Source of the DNA: Capitulum mitella | Taxonomy: Eukaryota > Arthropoda > Thecostraca > Pollicipedomorpha > Pollicipedidae | NCBI GenBank assembly: GCA_030062745.1 | Contig: CP099847.1 | Span: 26,956,923 to 27,020,922, forward strand | DNA length: 64,000 nucleotides | Direction: 5' to 3' | In this document: positions 33,908 through 44,197 of the stretch, in pieces | Position numbering within the stretch: the stretch's first letter is position 1 | How the letters are laid out: each line of letters begins with the position of its first letter | Position numbers and translations under genes: made by a program | Notes under the pieces: model-generated | What the model saw: the letters and a program-made list of their open reading frames with translations, nothing else | What the model was told of the DNA's origin: nothing | Databases searched by the model: none

Positions 33908-35289
33908 GGACACCAATTTTCCCGAACTGAGATGATGTCGTCTTGTCATTTTGGCAATGACTGTTAAATACCGTGGATTTGCCCAGCAGACGATTGGTAA
34001 TTTCATATAGATCTAGCCCCCATATAGTCAATCCCTTTTAATGCAAGCCCAAACAATGGGCTTTTAATATAAGTATAAGTTGGCTGCCATTAGGCTGACT
34101 TGGCCCTGTTATTTCAGTCTTAAAATGATGGCCTTTTTGTGCACATTGGCATTCTGCCACCTACGGACACAGGGCGCAATGTAAGAAAGAGCAAATGCTT
34201 TGTAATTAAAGATTTGGGACTTAGACTTGAACATCAATAGTATTCCTATGTCTCGCCAATGTGTCACATTCGTAACTAAAAAGGGAAAACTATGAATGTC
34301 TTGATATTCCTCAAGGACATGACTTTTTCCCGTCCTAATGTCCGCAGCTACATTGTATTTGAAAGGTAACGCCCTCAAATAGGCTGTCACCATACTTCTA
34401 TGGCCTGCTACCTTCGTCATGCAGCAGTCTTCCAAGAGAATGAATACATTATTAATCAGCTAGCTGGAAACTGCCTTCGACCACCTTGGTTGCACCACGC
34501 AGTACGTTTTTTGTATCAATTTACTAAGTATATATTATTAAGTATACAATGTAATTATTGGGCGATTCAGAACAACGCAAAAAAATCGTCGAAGGGCAAA
34601 GACAGCACTCCCGTATCGGTTAAGTTGAAGAACTTCTTGCAGTCTAACATAATTTGAACCAGATGGCAAAATTCTTCGAGAAATTTCACTACCATTGGGT
34701 GAACATGGCAAGATTTAAGGCCGAATGGTAACGAATAATCGGCTCTCAAAAAACGCCACGCGCGGTCGAGCCACTGAGTTTCTTTTCCTCCTAGCTGTAG
34801 TAGGACTCACTTGGCATACGTCGTTGCTCGTAGCTCTTAAAATACGGCCATGCAGTAGACATAGAAGTTGAACCTAATAACGGTATTAAAATTCATTTGG
34901 TTAGCATAATGAAGTAACAATGCCTTTTACGCAAGCCGCAGTGCGGTAAGCCGGCTGTTGGCCGATAATATTTCCTGGAAATGCAGTATTTCGTGCAATT
35001 ATTGAACCATGACATTTAGAGTCAAATTACCCTCTGATGTCAGAATCGTGGCATTGTAGCTGCTAATCACTGATGCGTGCAACACAAGCTGCTTTTTTTG
35101 TACAACCTGCGAAAAAGGAAATAATGTTTGGTTTACAAACTTCGCTCATCGCGTTTGCAGCCTTATCATGCCAGTCCACTGATGCTATTTGGCCGTGAAA
35201 GACAATTTCGCCTGAATCGCCCCTGAAACTTTTCATCTTCTGTTAAGTTTCATTTTATTTCCTTTATTCTAAGGGAGATTTTTTTACTT
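33908..35289. other. Intergenic DNA
   Basis: AT-rich DNA with no recognisable gene. CCCAAACAATGGGCTTTTAAT-type words occur near 34,048. Confidence 0.3.
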
Positions 35290-35940
35290 CAAGAGATTAT
35301 TCCTCGAAGTATATCACGGCACGACTCGTTAGCGTTGGACGTTCATGGGAGTGTTTCATCTTGATCAAATCTTCATCAACATATTCGACTGGCACCAAAC
35401 ATCTCGCTGACCACGATTTTAGTCCTCGGGCTTTTGACATGCCGTATTCGCCCGATGATAGATCAGTGCTGTAAGGATTTGCCTTCTCGTTCGAACTGCG
35501 TTAGTCTGTAGGATGTTCTTCAACTGAACCGTCACGAGAGCGTTGTTTTTGCTCTTCGACGCTTTTTCTTCGGTATTATGAACCGCACAGTAGTGGCAGT
35601 CAGCCGGAAAATGTTCTGCCTGGTGTAACCAAACTGTCCAAAGACCGGTATTTCAGACTAACTGATTAACGACGTACTCGTTCTCTTGCAAGATTGCCGC
35701 TTCCTCGAAGTTAGCAGGCAATCGGGTAAGTAGGGTGACAGCCCCATCAAGCCACATTTGTCATGTCATTTCCAATATTCCAAGGAGGTTATTCTTCGAA
35801 GCATTTTGCAGAAGTACTCGTAACTGTTGGACATTAAAAAGAATGCTTAACCTTGGTCGACTCTTCATGAGCATATTCGGCTGGCCGGAATATTTTGCTG
35901 GCTACGTCTTTAAACCCCATGTTTTTGACAGCATTCTGGA
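35290..35940 (+). repeat. Direct duplication of a 155-bp segment, about 498 bp apart
   Basis: 35,290-35,445 and 35,788-35,940 share, in order, TTATTC(C/T)TCGAAG, GTTGGAC, CTTCAT, CATATTCGRCTGGC, ACG...TTTA and TTTTGACA. Identity is about 65-70 percent by eye. The interval between them has no obvious similarity. This is either an old local duplication with a period of about 500 bp or two inserts of one repeat. Confidence 0.55.
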
Positions 35941-36763
35941 AGCACGGAAATGCGGTTAATAAAGGATGCTGAATTTGGCGTCATCCATTCTTATGCAATA
36001 TCTAAAGCTATATAAACCAGGTAGCACGTCCCGGTCCGAAAACGTGTCACAGCCATTTGAAACAACCAATTCACTGCAGCGACCGTCGTGACGCGATTGA
36101 GGATTAGGCGGTCAGTCGGCCGCCGTAGAACACCCAGGTAGATGGTGCTAAATATCGCACACTATCAGTCCACTCCAGAAGGTTGAGGTGTCAGACTGCT
36201 ACATGCTGCTTCCCCTATACATTAGATCAATAGCAACGTAACTACGTAGCCAATTGCCGATACAAGGCGGGTAGCGCTGGCTGCCTATCGACTGGTCGAC
36301 GGCCGTGTAACGCACGAAGCACAAGGGGTCAGAACGTGTTCCGGCAAGGGGGCACCGGCTATTTTCGAGCCATTTCTTTCCATGCAGCGCCGTAGGGTTA
36401 ATGTTAAATTTTGCCAGTTAGGGGAAGGGGGCACGGTGCCCCCGCGCCCCCTTCCCCCACCTCCCGTTACGCCGCCTATGCTCTCAAGTGCCGTAATAAC
36501 ACAACCTATGAGACCAGTTCAGACAGGCACGGTCTTACAATTGAGTTATGAAGTATTTTCCGCCTTTTAAAACCATTAGCACATAGTTTATACCCAGCCG
36601 CTGATGCAGGAGCTCGTAGCAGGGAGCCGACTGTCGAGTCAACAAGCGTGGTCAGCGTGCTCGACGCCTCAGCTAGTAATGACTAACGCTATTTTCAACC
36701 TCTCATACCGCCTTTTAGAAAATTCTGATGAGACCAGTCTGCTCAGAATTCCTTTTTCATGTG
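35941..36763. other. Intergenic DNA with a G/C-run hairpin at 36,420-36,470
   Basis: 36,423-36,470 has GGGGAAGGGGGCACGGTGCC followed by C-rich words and GTTACGCCGCCTATG. This resembles the G/C-run ends of the ACGTAGCCA-type elements but is not clearly the same family. Confidence 0.3.

Positions 36764-36812
<49 letters not shown>
36764..36812 (+). repeat. (AC)n(AT)n compound microsatellite
   Basis: About 14 AC dinucleotides followed by about 10 AT dinucleotides without interruption. Confidence 0.95.
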
Positions 36813-37060
36813 ACCTTAATGCTTTAGTAAACAGTTCTTTCCTCCCAAACAGACTATAAGGCAAACCCCGACGCGCCAGACGCCATTTCGTCATTGCCAA
36901 TATATAGCGGAGCGTGAACAGTTGATCGGCTTGATCCTCAATGGCGTCATCACAATGATTCGTCTTTTAAAAAAGACCCTCGATTTGTCGCGCTCTTCGC
37001 CCCGTATTAAAGGAGCTGAACGTAACCCCGAGCAATATCCGACAACGGAACACGTATTCA
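36813..37060. other. Intergenic DNA
   Basis: Nothing recognised. Confidence 0.3.
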
Positions 37061-37110
37061 GGAACGTAGCCAAGGGGGCATGGGGGCCATAGGCCCCCCA
37101 GTCAAGCGGT
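37061..37110 (+). mobile_element. End of a GGAACGTAGCCAAGG-type element
   Basis: GGAACGTAGCCAAGGGGGCA followed by a G-run/C-run stem (GGGGGCC ATA GGCCCCCC). Nearly the same word occurs inverted at 62,171-62,197. Only one end is visible here. Confidence 0.45.
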
Positions 37111-38642
37111 TTATACTAGATGTACAGCGATTTCGCAAGAATGCGTAGCAGTGATCACATATAAGCCGCAAAAAAAAAAATTTGGTTCTCCTGTGAGTTA
37201 AATATGAGGTAAACGACGTACAATCGCTGCTTTTCCTTGTAAATTTCGTCACATGCCAATGGCATCTGACGAAATTTGACATCTGCCCTCCTGCCGAGGA
37301 ACTGGCCTGTGTGCTTGCACGTATCAGTAAGACACAGTCCATGTGTGTGGAGCATCTCCTTAACGAAAGGACTTTTAACGAGGCCAAATCAGAAAGAACA
37401 GCGCAGAAATTCCGGCAGTATGTAACAAAGGACAGTGCGCAGTCAGACAATAGTAATAAACACATATGACGCTCCACAACACCCACAGACGCAACAGCCA
37501 CGCGACTAAATGGAGATCGAAGGCGCAGTCCGCGGAAGAAATGAGGCCAGCCTTATGGATGCAATACAATAGGCCAGTGTTTCCAGCATATAAGTAGACC
37601 CATGAGGTAACACATATGACTTCGGGGCACTCCTGAGGGCTGTTTTTGAGTCGCAGCTTCTCATCAGCGTCTGCTTAATTACAAACGCTTGTACAAACGC
37701 TCTGTTATTGAAAATGAAGACAAAGAAAAAACACGTTTCGTCTAGATAGGAGACAATATTTCCACCATATCTTATTACGCGGGGATACTAGCTGAATCGG
37801 TATATGCTCAGAAGTAACAGAGCCAGAAAACAGACGCGGTCAGTTGCGCTTTAGCTCGACGTGGATTTTCCGCCGGATACATTCTGTGGAGCGTGCGCGC
37901 ACGAGGCGGGCCGGGCGGAGGCGACTGGACAAAAGTCGCTGACTCGGGGGATTGGGCCAACTGAGGGGGTGGGGCCGACTGTGAGGATGGTGACGATTGG
38001 CAGGACGGCAAGGACTAGGCGGATGGGGCGAGCGTGGCTGGATGAGGCCGACTGTACCTGAGTCCTGACCCAAGTGTGCAAGGGCATTGCCCTACTTAGG
38101 CTCCCAATAACATTCACCAGCACTTATTTAGAATAAGTATGAACTTCTGATGTTAACAGCTACAGCATCGAGTTTTCGCCCCAAGGCCTAAAGAACAGCT
38201 ACTACGTAAAAAACTGCCTCAAAATTGCATATCTCTTGCAACATCCAATTGCTGTCCTATGTCTGTCCCAAGGAGACCTCATGGGAACTTGCCAGATTTT
38301 ATAGGCTGGCCAACTAGCATTATACCAAGGTCCAATTAACCCTCTTAGTACTCACCATTGTAGCATATGTATAGGCCGGTTGCTAAGGGCAATTTTGTTT
38401 AGTTGAAAACGTTTCCAGTTCCATTGCAATATGTGTATTCTGCTTTTGATCTTGATCTGGTGCCTTTCCTGCATTAAAATCATGAGTATTTTCTTTTGTG
38501 ATAACCACGACTTACGACAACATGAGACTTTCCGTTGCCTTCTAGGTAAAACTGAAGGGTTGACTGCCACCTCTTAATCCTGCTCACCCAAGTCGCCAGT
38601 CGGTATAAGCAAGGCTACTAAATAAATAAATACACAGTATTA
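37111..38642. other. Intergenic DNA with a G-rich patch at 37,890-38,070
   Basis: The patch contains irregular repeats of GGGGCCGACTG and GGCGGATGGGG. A 147-codon minus frame at 37,058-37,501 is open but unrecognised. Confidence 0.3.
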
Positions 38643-40033
38643 CAGCGTGGGTCCAAAAGGTTTCCCTACCTTTCTTTGGGTACTAAAGGACCAAAAATCA
38701 CTTGAGCATAAAGTGAATGCTGTTTTCAGAATACACGCACAATGAACAATTTCATGATATGGTATTGCTTGTTCCTCGAAATGGACTCTCCAAGCAAGGA
38801 AGCAAAAGCCCAAGTCGCATAATTTACGACAAAACAGGGTCAATAAGAGCAACTCAACCGTCCCTGATCCACCATCAACGTCCGCAACTCACCCCATCCC
38901 AAGACTACCAGAAGACTTTCTGGACAGTTTTTGGCTGAGGGCAGCGTTAAGAAACTCAGCTGAGGGCGCAGTGGGCGAAAACGTGCAAAACGCTCTGCAG
39001 AAGACATTGGAAAAGTCGCAACCATCGTCCTCGAAACCCCTACTAAGTCAGTCAGAAAAACCGCATCCCAAGTTGACGTCAGTACAGCACAGTGCGAATA
39101 ATTCTCAGAAAAAGGTCTTGGACTAACACCATGCAAAGCATCGGTCCACCAAACGCTGACTAAAAGCACGAGGCTGAAAGAGGTGCTTTTACAAGCTGGC
39201 TCTGTCGTAAGTGCACCGCTGGCGTCACCTTCATCAACAACATTTTGTCCATTGACGAGCCCTTATTATCTGCTGGATGGGGTAAGAACACCCTAAATCG
39301 CAGGCGTTGGGCCAGCACCATCCCGGAAAGCCCCCGCACTCCTACAAGGTTACTGCCTGTTGCACCTTTAGCTCAAAGGGAGATCATCGGCCCCTTGTGT
39401 TCCCCTGTGGCCCCTTGTGGTCCCTTGGCAACGGCTCCATCACGTCACCATCAACAATGAACGTTACGTCACGACCTTCAGTCTCTTTGGGAGCAGCTCT
39501 GCGAGCAGCACGGAGTCTCACAGAATACCACGTGCCTCCAGCAAGATGGAGCCACACCCCACACGTCCAACGCCAGCACTACTGTGGTTGGAAGAGCACT
39601 TCGGGCAGAGGCTCATCAGCCGCAAGGACGCACCGCGCCTGGCCAACTCAGTCTCCAGACTTAACACCTCTGGACTTCTTCCTGTGGGGTCACCTCGAGA
39701 GCAACGTGTACCAGGGGTATCCCAGGAGCCTCGAAGAACTCAAGGCAGACAGTGCAGCACAAGGTCAAGAGGATCTTTGCAGATACATGCGTCTGGGTGA
39801 TGAAGGAGGTGAAGAAGCGCGCGGCTCTGTGCGACAAGCGAAGGCGAAAGCCATCTGGAGCATGTCCTATAACTAGCATACGAAACTGTCAAATGTTTCG
39901 ACGAACATGGCAGTTGATCTTAATGTGTGCTCCGTGACTGTGGACTCGCATGATGTAATACACGTATACATGTGCGCGATATTTGTCCTGCTATAAGAGA
40001 TGAAAGGTAGGGAATCCTTTCGGACTTACCGTG
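38643..40033 (+). mobile_element. Tc1/mariner-type transposon, complete ends, dead transposase
   Basis: Terminal inverted repeats of about 36 bp lie at 38,643-38,678 and 39,998-40,033. They share the perfect 13-mer TTCCCTACCTTTC (38,662-38,674; complement at 40,002-40,014) at matching distances from both ends. The left end follows TA (38,641-38,642), the usual target; the right flank reads AC, so the duplication has decayed. The enclosed 1,391 bp is the normal size for the superfamily. Transposase landmarks run left to right, in three frames, inside it. Insertion age is unknown, but frameshifts show it is not autonomous. Confidence 0.88.
38717..39876 (+). pseudogene. Mariner-family transposase pseudogene
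   Basis: DDE/D transposase remnants. An N-terminal helix-turn-helix region gives IIYDKTGSIRATQ (about 38,820) and SVRKTASQVDVSTA then GLGLTPCKASVHQTLTK (39,040-39,160). The catalytic part gives ITVNNE-like NNERYVTTF (39,440), LQQDGATPHTSNAST with the second catalytic Asp codon at 39,545, and FGQRLISRK (39,600). WPTQSPDLTPLDFFLWGHL follows, with the third acidic residue (Asp) at 39,658, and then YQGYPRSLEELK. The last three lie in three successive frames, so at least two indels occurred after the second Asp. Spacing between the two Asp is about 36-37 residues. The first catalytic Asp was not located. Confidence 0.85.
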
Positions 40034-40950
40034 ACCATCACTCCGCCGTACTCCGTGATCAGTCGTGTCTGCGACCTGCCGTGGTAACTCACGTCAGTGC
40101 GAAAACATACAAATATCCTGCTTCGTGCCCCCCAAATTCGGCTGGCGATCATGGACGCTACGCACTGACTTCTGTAGCACTTGTATCTCTTATATCTGTT
40201 TTTGTGATACATCAGTCTCATTTTTGAGATAGGCTGCTATCCCATAAATCAACGCTTTTTCTTGAAATACCTGACGTTTAAAACGTGAAAACAAAGAAAT
40301 CTGAAGAGCTATGAGATAAGGGGACAAAAACTGAGCCCTCATCATTTTTCCAAGGGAGCTGGCTAGCTCTTCTGATCCCCTCCCCTAACCGCCACCTCTT
40401 CATTGGGTGGATTCAGGGCTCCAGCGATCTGTTTGTTGACAAAGTCTTCGAATCCTCCACAAAACGGATGATTATTCACCTTACCCCACGACGTTTTTCC
40501 GTAACATATGTATTACATTTCTGATAAGATCATCTTGCGTCGCTGCCACTCATACCAGTTGATTTCATGGGTTTGGTAAGACTTGGCGAAATTGGACACT
40601 TAATTGGGTTCTATTCATGCCTTGAAAAGGACGTAAGAATCTGCGATAACGCAAAAACCATATACCATCACATGTCCAGTTTTGTAGCTCTTGGTTTCAC
40701 TGGTATTTTGGCCCTTGTTTTTTTTTTCTTACGCTCCAACAGACGCGCATTCGAAGAGGCCAGGTGTAGGTGCCGGGTCTCCCTTACGTCGTCGTTCGGA
40801 ATGAAAAGGGGACGGAGTTTAATCATTATCAACGAAGACGAATATTATTCACCTGGAATATTATGTATGAAGATTCATTATATATTAAGTTATATTGATC
40901 CTATTGACATTATTGTGTTCATAGTTAACATTTATTTCAGTCAGTAATCC
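40034..40950. other. Intergenic DNA
   Basis: A 126-codon plus frame at 40,567-40,947 contains a hydrophobic stretch (VALGFTGILALVFFFL) that could be a membrane segment, but it ends in AT-rich simple sequence and has no other support. Confidence 0.25.
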
Positions 40951-41045
40951 TTATTTTTTACTTATTATCTTATATGTATTCATATATTTTTATTTTTATG
41001 TTTATATTATATGTATTTATATATTTATTTACTTACTTATCCTTA
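40951..41045 (+). repeat. AT-rich low-complexity tract
   Basis: Repeated TTTAT, ATATTT and TACTTA words; no coding content. Confidence 0.75.
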
Positions 41046-42039
41046 TTCCTTACTAACCACGTCAACAACACTAGTGATGGGACTGTCCTTACCTGCCTCC
41101 TTAGGTTCAACTTAGGTGCGTCCCTGTGCTGTTACTTGAGATGTGCCGAACAGTCCTAATATTGATCGCAGCACCTCTTTTCGTTGCAATCATTACTCTG
41201 TTTTCGGATGTTCGCATTTCTACAAAAGTTGTTCTTGACAGCTATTGCTGTACACATTCTGCCTTTGAATTGCCATTGTACTATAATGTTTCGCTTCGGC
41301 GACTCTTCTTAATTAAAGACACCCTTTAACTACCTATGTATTTTATTTGCCCAGAAATGGGATGCCAAAATGGGTATGACATATCACTCAGATATCCATA
41401 AAGCAGAAAAACGTTCACACATTGGGCAATTGACACCTCAGCATTTTGATGGTCGAATAATGGCACGCAGACACTTGTTTTCATGCAACCCTCATAAGAC
41501 TATTCACAGCAAAAAACAACATTTCTATACGCCTATATCTTTGTACAAACGGTAACAGCTGCGTCCACACCGTTTGCCAATACATTTCGAAAGGCTCTTC
41601 AATGACAGAGTCTTACGAACAGCCCCAGCTGCGGAAGACGGTTCAGTTCCGACCACAACTCTGTGCATAGAAAAGCACAAAGCCGTCATCACCAGTTCTC
41701 CGACGCTGCGGCGACGGATTTTAAATATCGTTGGTCGCGTTCATATCGCATCGTGGTTTTTGGTATCTGGAAGACGTGCGCCATGAATAACCCCGGCCGA
41801 TTTAGGTGAAGCAGAAACGTGGAGAAGTTAGTATTATCCTTGCTTGGAAAAAGCGTGATTTGAAACCCTTAACCATCGTCCTGAGGAACATTCTGGGTGC
41901 CGTTGCTCCACGAACTCCGACATTTTGCCGGTTCACGGGTATCTGCAGAAATGTATGGCGAGCGTAAATGAAAGTTCACCCGGTGCATCGATCGGCCTGC
42001 CCTCCAGAACAGGACGGGAATCAGAAGCCCCTCCCGCGA
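41046..42039. other. DNA downstream of the Pax1/9 gene
   Basis: Possible 3' untranslated or intergenic DNA for the minus-strand Pax gene. TTTATT at 41,342-41,347 reads AATAAA on the minus strand, a candidate polyadenylation signal about 1.3 kb past the stop codon. No nearer canonical signal was seen. Confidence 0.3.
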
Positions 42040-42622
42040 CTCCGGTTTTGGCGGGTTGTCGGACGTGCCGACGGTCTGCTATCGCGGGAACGCTGGCGCC
42101 GCTCCCAGCCGCTATCTGCGACATAGCTAGGGCGAGATGTTCGACATTCGGCCGGCGAAAATGGCCCTTATCGCGGCGGCGCGGCGGCTCCATCCCACGG
42201 TCGATTTGGCGGCATCCAGAGTCGACGCGGCGCGGGCGCGGCGAATCCGGCGCGGGCGAGGCGGGCCGCCGCTGGAGCGCCCGTCGACGGAATGTGACTA
42301 ACAGGCAGACTACGCGAGGGGGATTAGCGGGGTCGAGGCGGCTGCCGGCCGGCGCGGCCGCCCAGCGTCAGAGCCGCCGTTTACAAACCGGCTGGAGAAT
42401 CCCGACCCCAGGGGAATCGGCCACGTTCCACTCGTCGCCGGCGGACGCTGCGCCGGGCGCTCGTCATTGCGCTAGTTCCTGATCACGCTCGGGCCGCTGC
42501 CCCCGCCTCAGCCGTCCCCAGCCCGGCACCGTCGGCCTCCTGCTCCGGGCGACGGCCGCCGTCCGCCGCCCCCGCGCCGGCCGCCGCCGCCGCCGCCGCC
42601 GCCGGGCGGGCCGGGGGCGGGG

Positions 42623-43461
42623 CTATAGCGAGGGCGTCTGCTGCGCGGACCCGCCCATCATGAGCCCGGTCTGTAGCGCGCCGCCGAACGAGCCGTTGCC
42701 CAGCGGGCCGCCGAACGCGCCGGACGCGGCCGGCGCGTTGCACGACTGCAGGTACATGAAGTAGTTGTAGTTCTGGGCGTCGTGGCCGGCGGCGGGCGCG
42801 GCGGCCGCGTGGCCGGCGCGCATCTGGCCCCAGTGGCCGAGCAGGTCCGAGACCGAGTGCGCGCTCGGCCAGGGCGCGCGCACTGCACCCATGCACGCGC
42901 CCGGCGAGACGGCGCCCTTGGGCGCGGCCGGCGACAGCTGCGGCGGCGCGGCGCCGTGCGGCTGGTACGAGTAGTGCGGGTACATGGCCGCCACGGACGA
43001 GTACACGGGCGCCTGGTGCTTCAGGTCGTAGTGCGTGGCGCCCTGCAGGTGCTGCAGCGTGCCGATCTTGTTGCGCAGGATGCGCGAGATGGACGAGACG
43101 GACGGCAGGTTGAACTTGTCGCAGACGCCGTCCTGCAGCAGGTGGTCGCGGATCTCCCAGGCGAACATGCCCGGGTCCTTCTGTTTCAGCTCCTTGATGT
43201 AGGCGGTCACCTTGGGCGTCGTGACGCGCGGCTTGCTGCCGCCGATGGCGCCCGGTAGGATGCTGCCCGTCTCGTTGTAGCGCGCCAGGATCTTGGAGAC
43301 GCAGCCGTGCGAGACGCGCAGCTGCCGCGAGATGTCGCACGGCCGGATGCCGAGCTGCGCCAGCTCAATGATGCGCAGCCGGATGTGGTTGGGCAGCGGC
43401 CGGCCGTTGACGAACATGCCGCCCAGCTGGTTCACCTCGCCGTACTGCTGGATGTTCGGGT
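42623..43461 (-). CDS. Pax1/9: Pax1/9-group paired-box transcription factor (Pox meso-like), last coding exon
   Basis: DNA-binding nuclear regulator; the family patterns mesoderm, and pharyngeal tissue in deuterostomes. The exon begins after an acceptor (TTTCTGCTTGCAG) with two bases of a split codon, then [14 protein letters not shown]. The paired domain spans about 125 residues: FVNGRPLPN hairpin, [53 protein letters not shown] linker, [25 protein letters not shown]. It is followed by an octapeptide HSVSDLLG about 68 residues later (Groucho-binding eh1 type). There is no homeodomain and the protein ends QQTPSL-stop. A paired domain plus octapeptide and no homeodomain places it in the Pax1/9 group. 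The initiator ATG lies in an unseen upstream exon; a GTG at 43,435 is an internal valine, not a start. Third codon positions are strongly G/C. Confidence 0.95.
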
Positions 43462-43487
43462 CTGCAAGCAGAAAGGCGGGCGTCAGC
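43462..43487 (-). other. 3' splice acceptor and branch point of the Pax1/9 exon
   Basis: On the minus strand CGCCTTTCTGCTTGCAG ends at 43,462. A CTGAC branch-point match has its A at 43,483, about 20 bases before the AG. These fix the exon start at 43,461. The upstream exon must end after the first base of a codon to join in phase. Confidence 0.8.
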
Positions 43488-43589
43488 GGGCACGGCGCGG
43501 CTGCGGGAGAGGTCGGAGCCAGGCCAGGTGGGATCCGGCGCGCGCGTGAAATTCACGGAGAGAAAAGGCAAAGTCCAAAACTGTTAAGG

Positions 43590-43705
43590 TCTTTCTCTTT
43601 CCCGCATCTCCCTCCTTCTCTCTCTGTCTCCCTCTCCTTCTCTCTCTCTCCCTCTCTATTTCTCTTTCCTTCGCTTTCCCCTCTCTCTCTCGCGTGCTTT
43701 TTTCG
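43590..43705 (+). repeat. CT-rich tract in the intron upstream of the Pax1/9 exon
   Basis: About 110 bp of CTCTCT and CCCTCT (GAGAGA on the gene's coding strand), about 130 bp upstream of the exon. Abuts the GC island like the tracts at 4.9, 14.6, 56.6 and 62.6 kb. Confidence 0.85.
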
Positions 43706-44151
43706 TGACGCGTTTTCTCTGTCCTTATCCTCGTTTTGTCATTCCTTCCGAGACTTCTGAACGATAGACAACCATGTGCTACGAATGTTCCAGAACAAAC
43801 GGAGCGTTCCCCTACCTTCTGGCTGTTTGATGTGCCTGAAATGGTCAAAACAAAATCCGCCACTCACAGATGTTTAGTAAGCATTCAGTAATGAGATACA
43901 CCGGATCCTGTTCTTTCCGGCCAACCCACAACATTTCAACATTGCATCATGGAAGGGTATCCATTACAGCATAAGTTGTGTCAGCCGTACATGTGATACC
44001 AAAGTGGGTGGAGACATTAACTTTACAGCGGGTTTTCTCGGTATACTTTGCTTGAGTTCTGGATTTCAGTATGTGTCAACGCTGGAATGAAGACATAGAA
44101 ATCCAACGCATCGCTAAAGAATACAGGTATTGTTGGTTATTTTTGCTTTCT
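43706..44151. other. Upstream intron or intergenic DNA of Pax1/9
   Basis: No exon with a matching phase-1 donor recognised. A weak donor (ATCT/GTGAGT, minus) lies near 43,867. Nothing else seen. Confidence 0.3.
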
Positions 44152-44197
44152 GCCTGATAAATTACAATAGGTAATTTATCAGGCCTGATAAATTATC
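44152..44197. repeat. Perfect 14-bp hairpin with a third abutting copy
   Basis: GCCTGATAAATTAC (44,152-44,165), loop AATAG, then its exact complement GTAATTTATCAGGC (44,171-44,184). It is immediately followed by CCTGATAAATTAT, a nearly identical copy in the first orientation sharing the GGCC junction. Confidence 0.9.

Larger units (their letters stand above)
42040..43560. promoter_or_regulatory. GC-rich island containing the Pax1/9 exon
   Basis: High GC extends about 580 bp past the stop codon and about 100 bp into the upstream intron. ATTAGC occurs at 42,323-42,328, as in three other sites within islands here. Plus-strand frames of 158-185 codons across the exon and its 3' side are antisense shadows. 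Confidence 0.5.

Noticed and set aside
40567-40947. Membrane protein fragment
   Set aside because: Only one hydrophobic stretch, made from a T-run, in a frame that ends in AT-rich simple sequence.
42782-43258. Plus-strand open frame antisense to the Pax exon
   Set aside because: A shadow frame caused by the extreme G/C third positions of the real gene.
42483-43340. Second minus-strand frame (285 codons) overlapping the Pax exon
   Set aside because: Different frame with Arg/Ala/Pro-rich sequence and no motif; shadow of Pax1/9.
43433-43435. GTG as the start codon of the Pax protein
   Set aside because: The paired domain begins several codons further upstream (YGEVNQLGG) and a consensus acceptor precedes them; eukaryotic starts are ATG.
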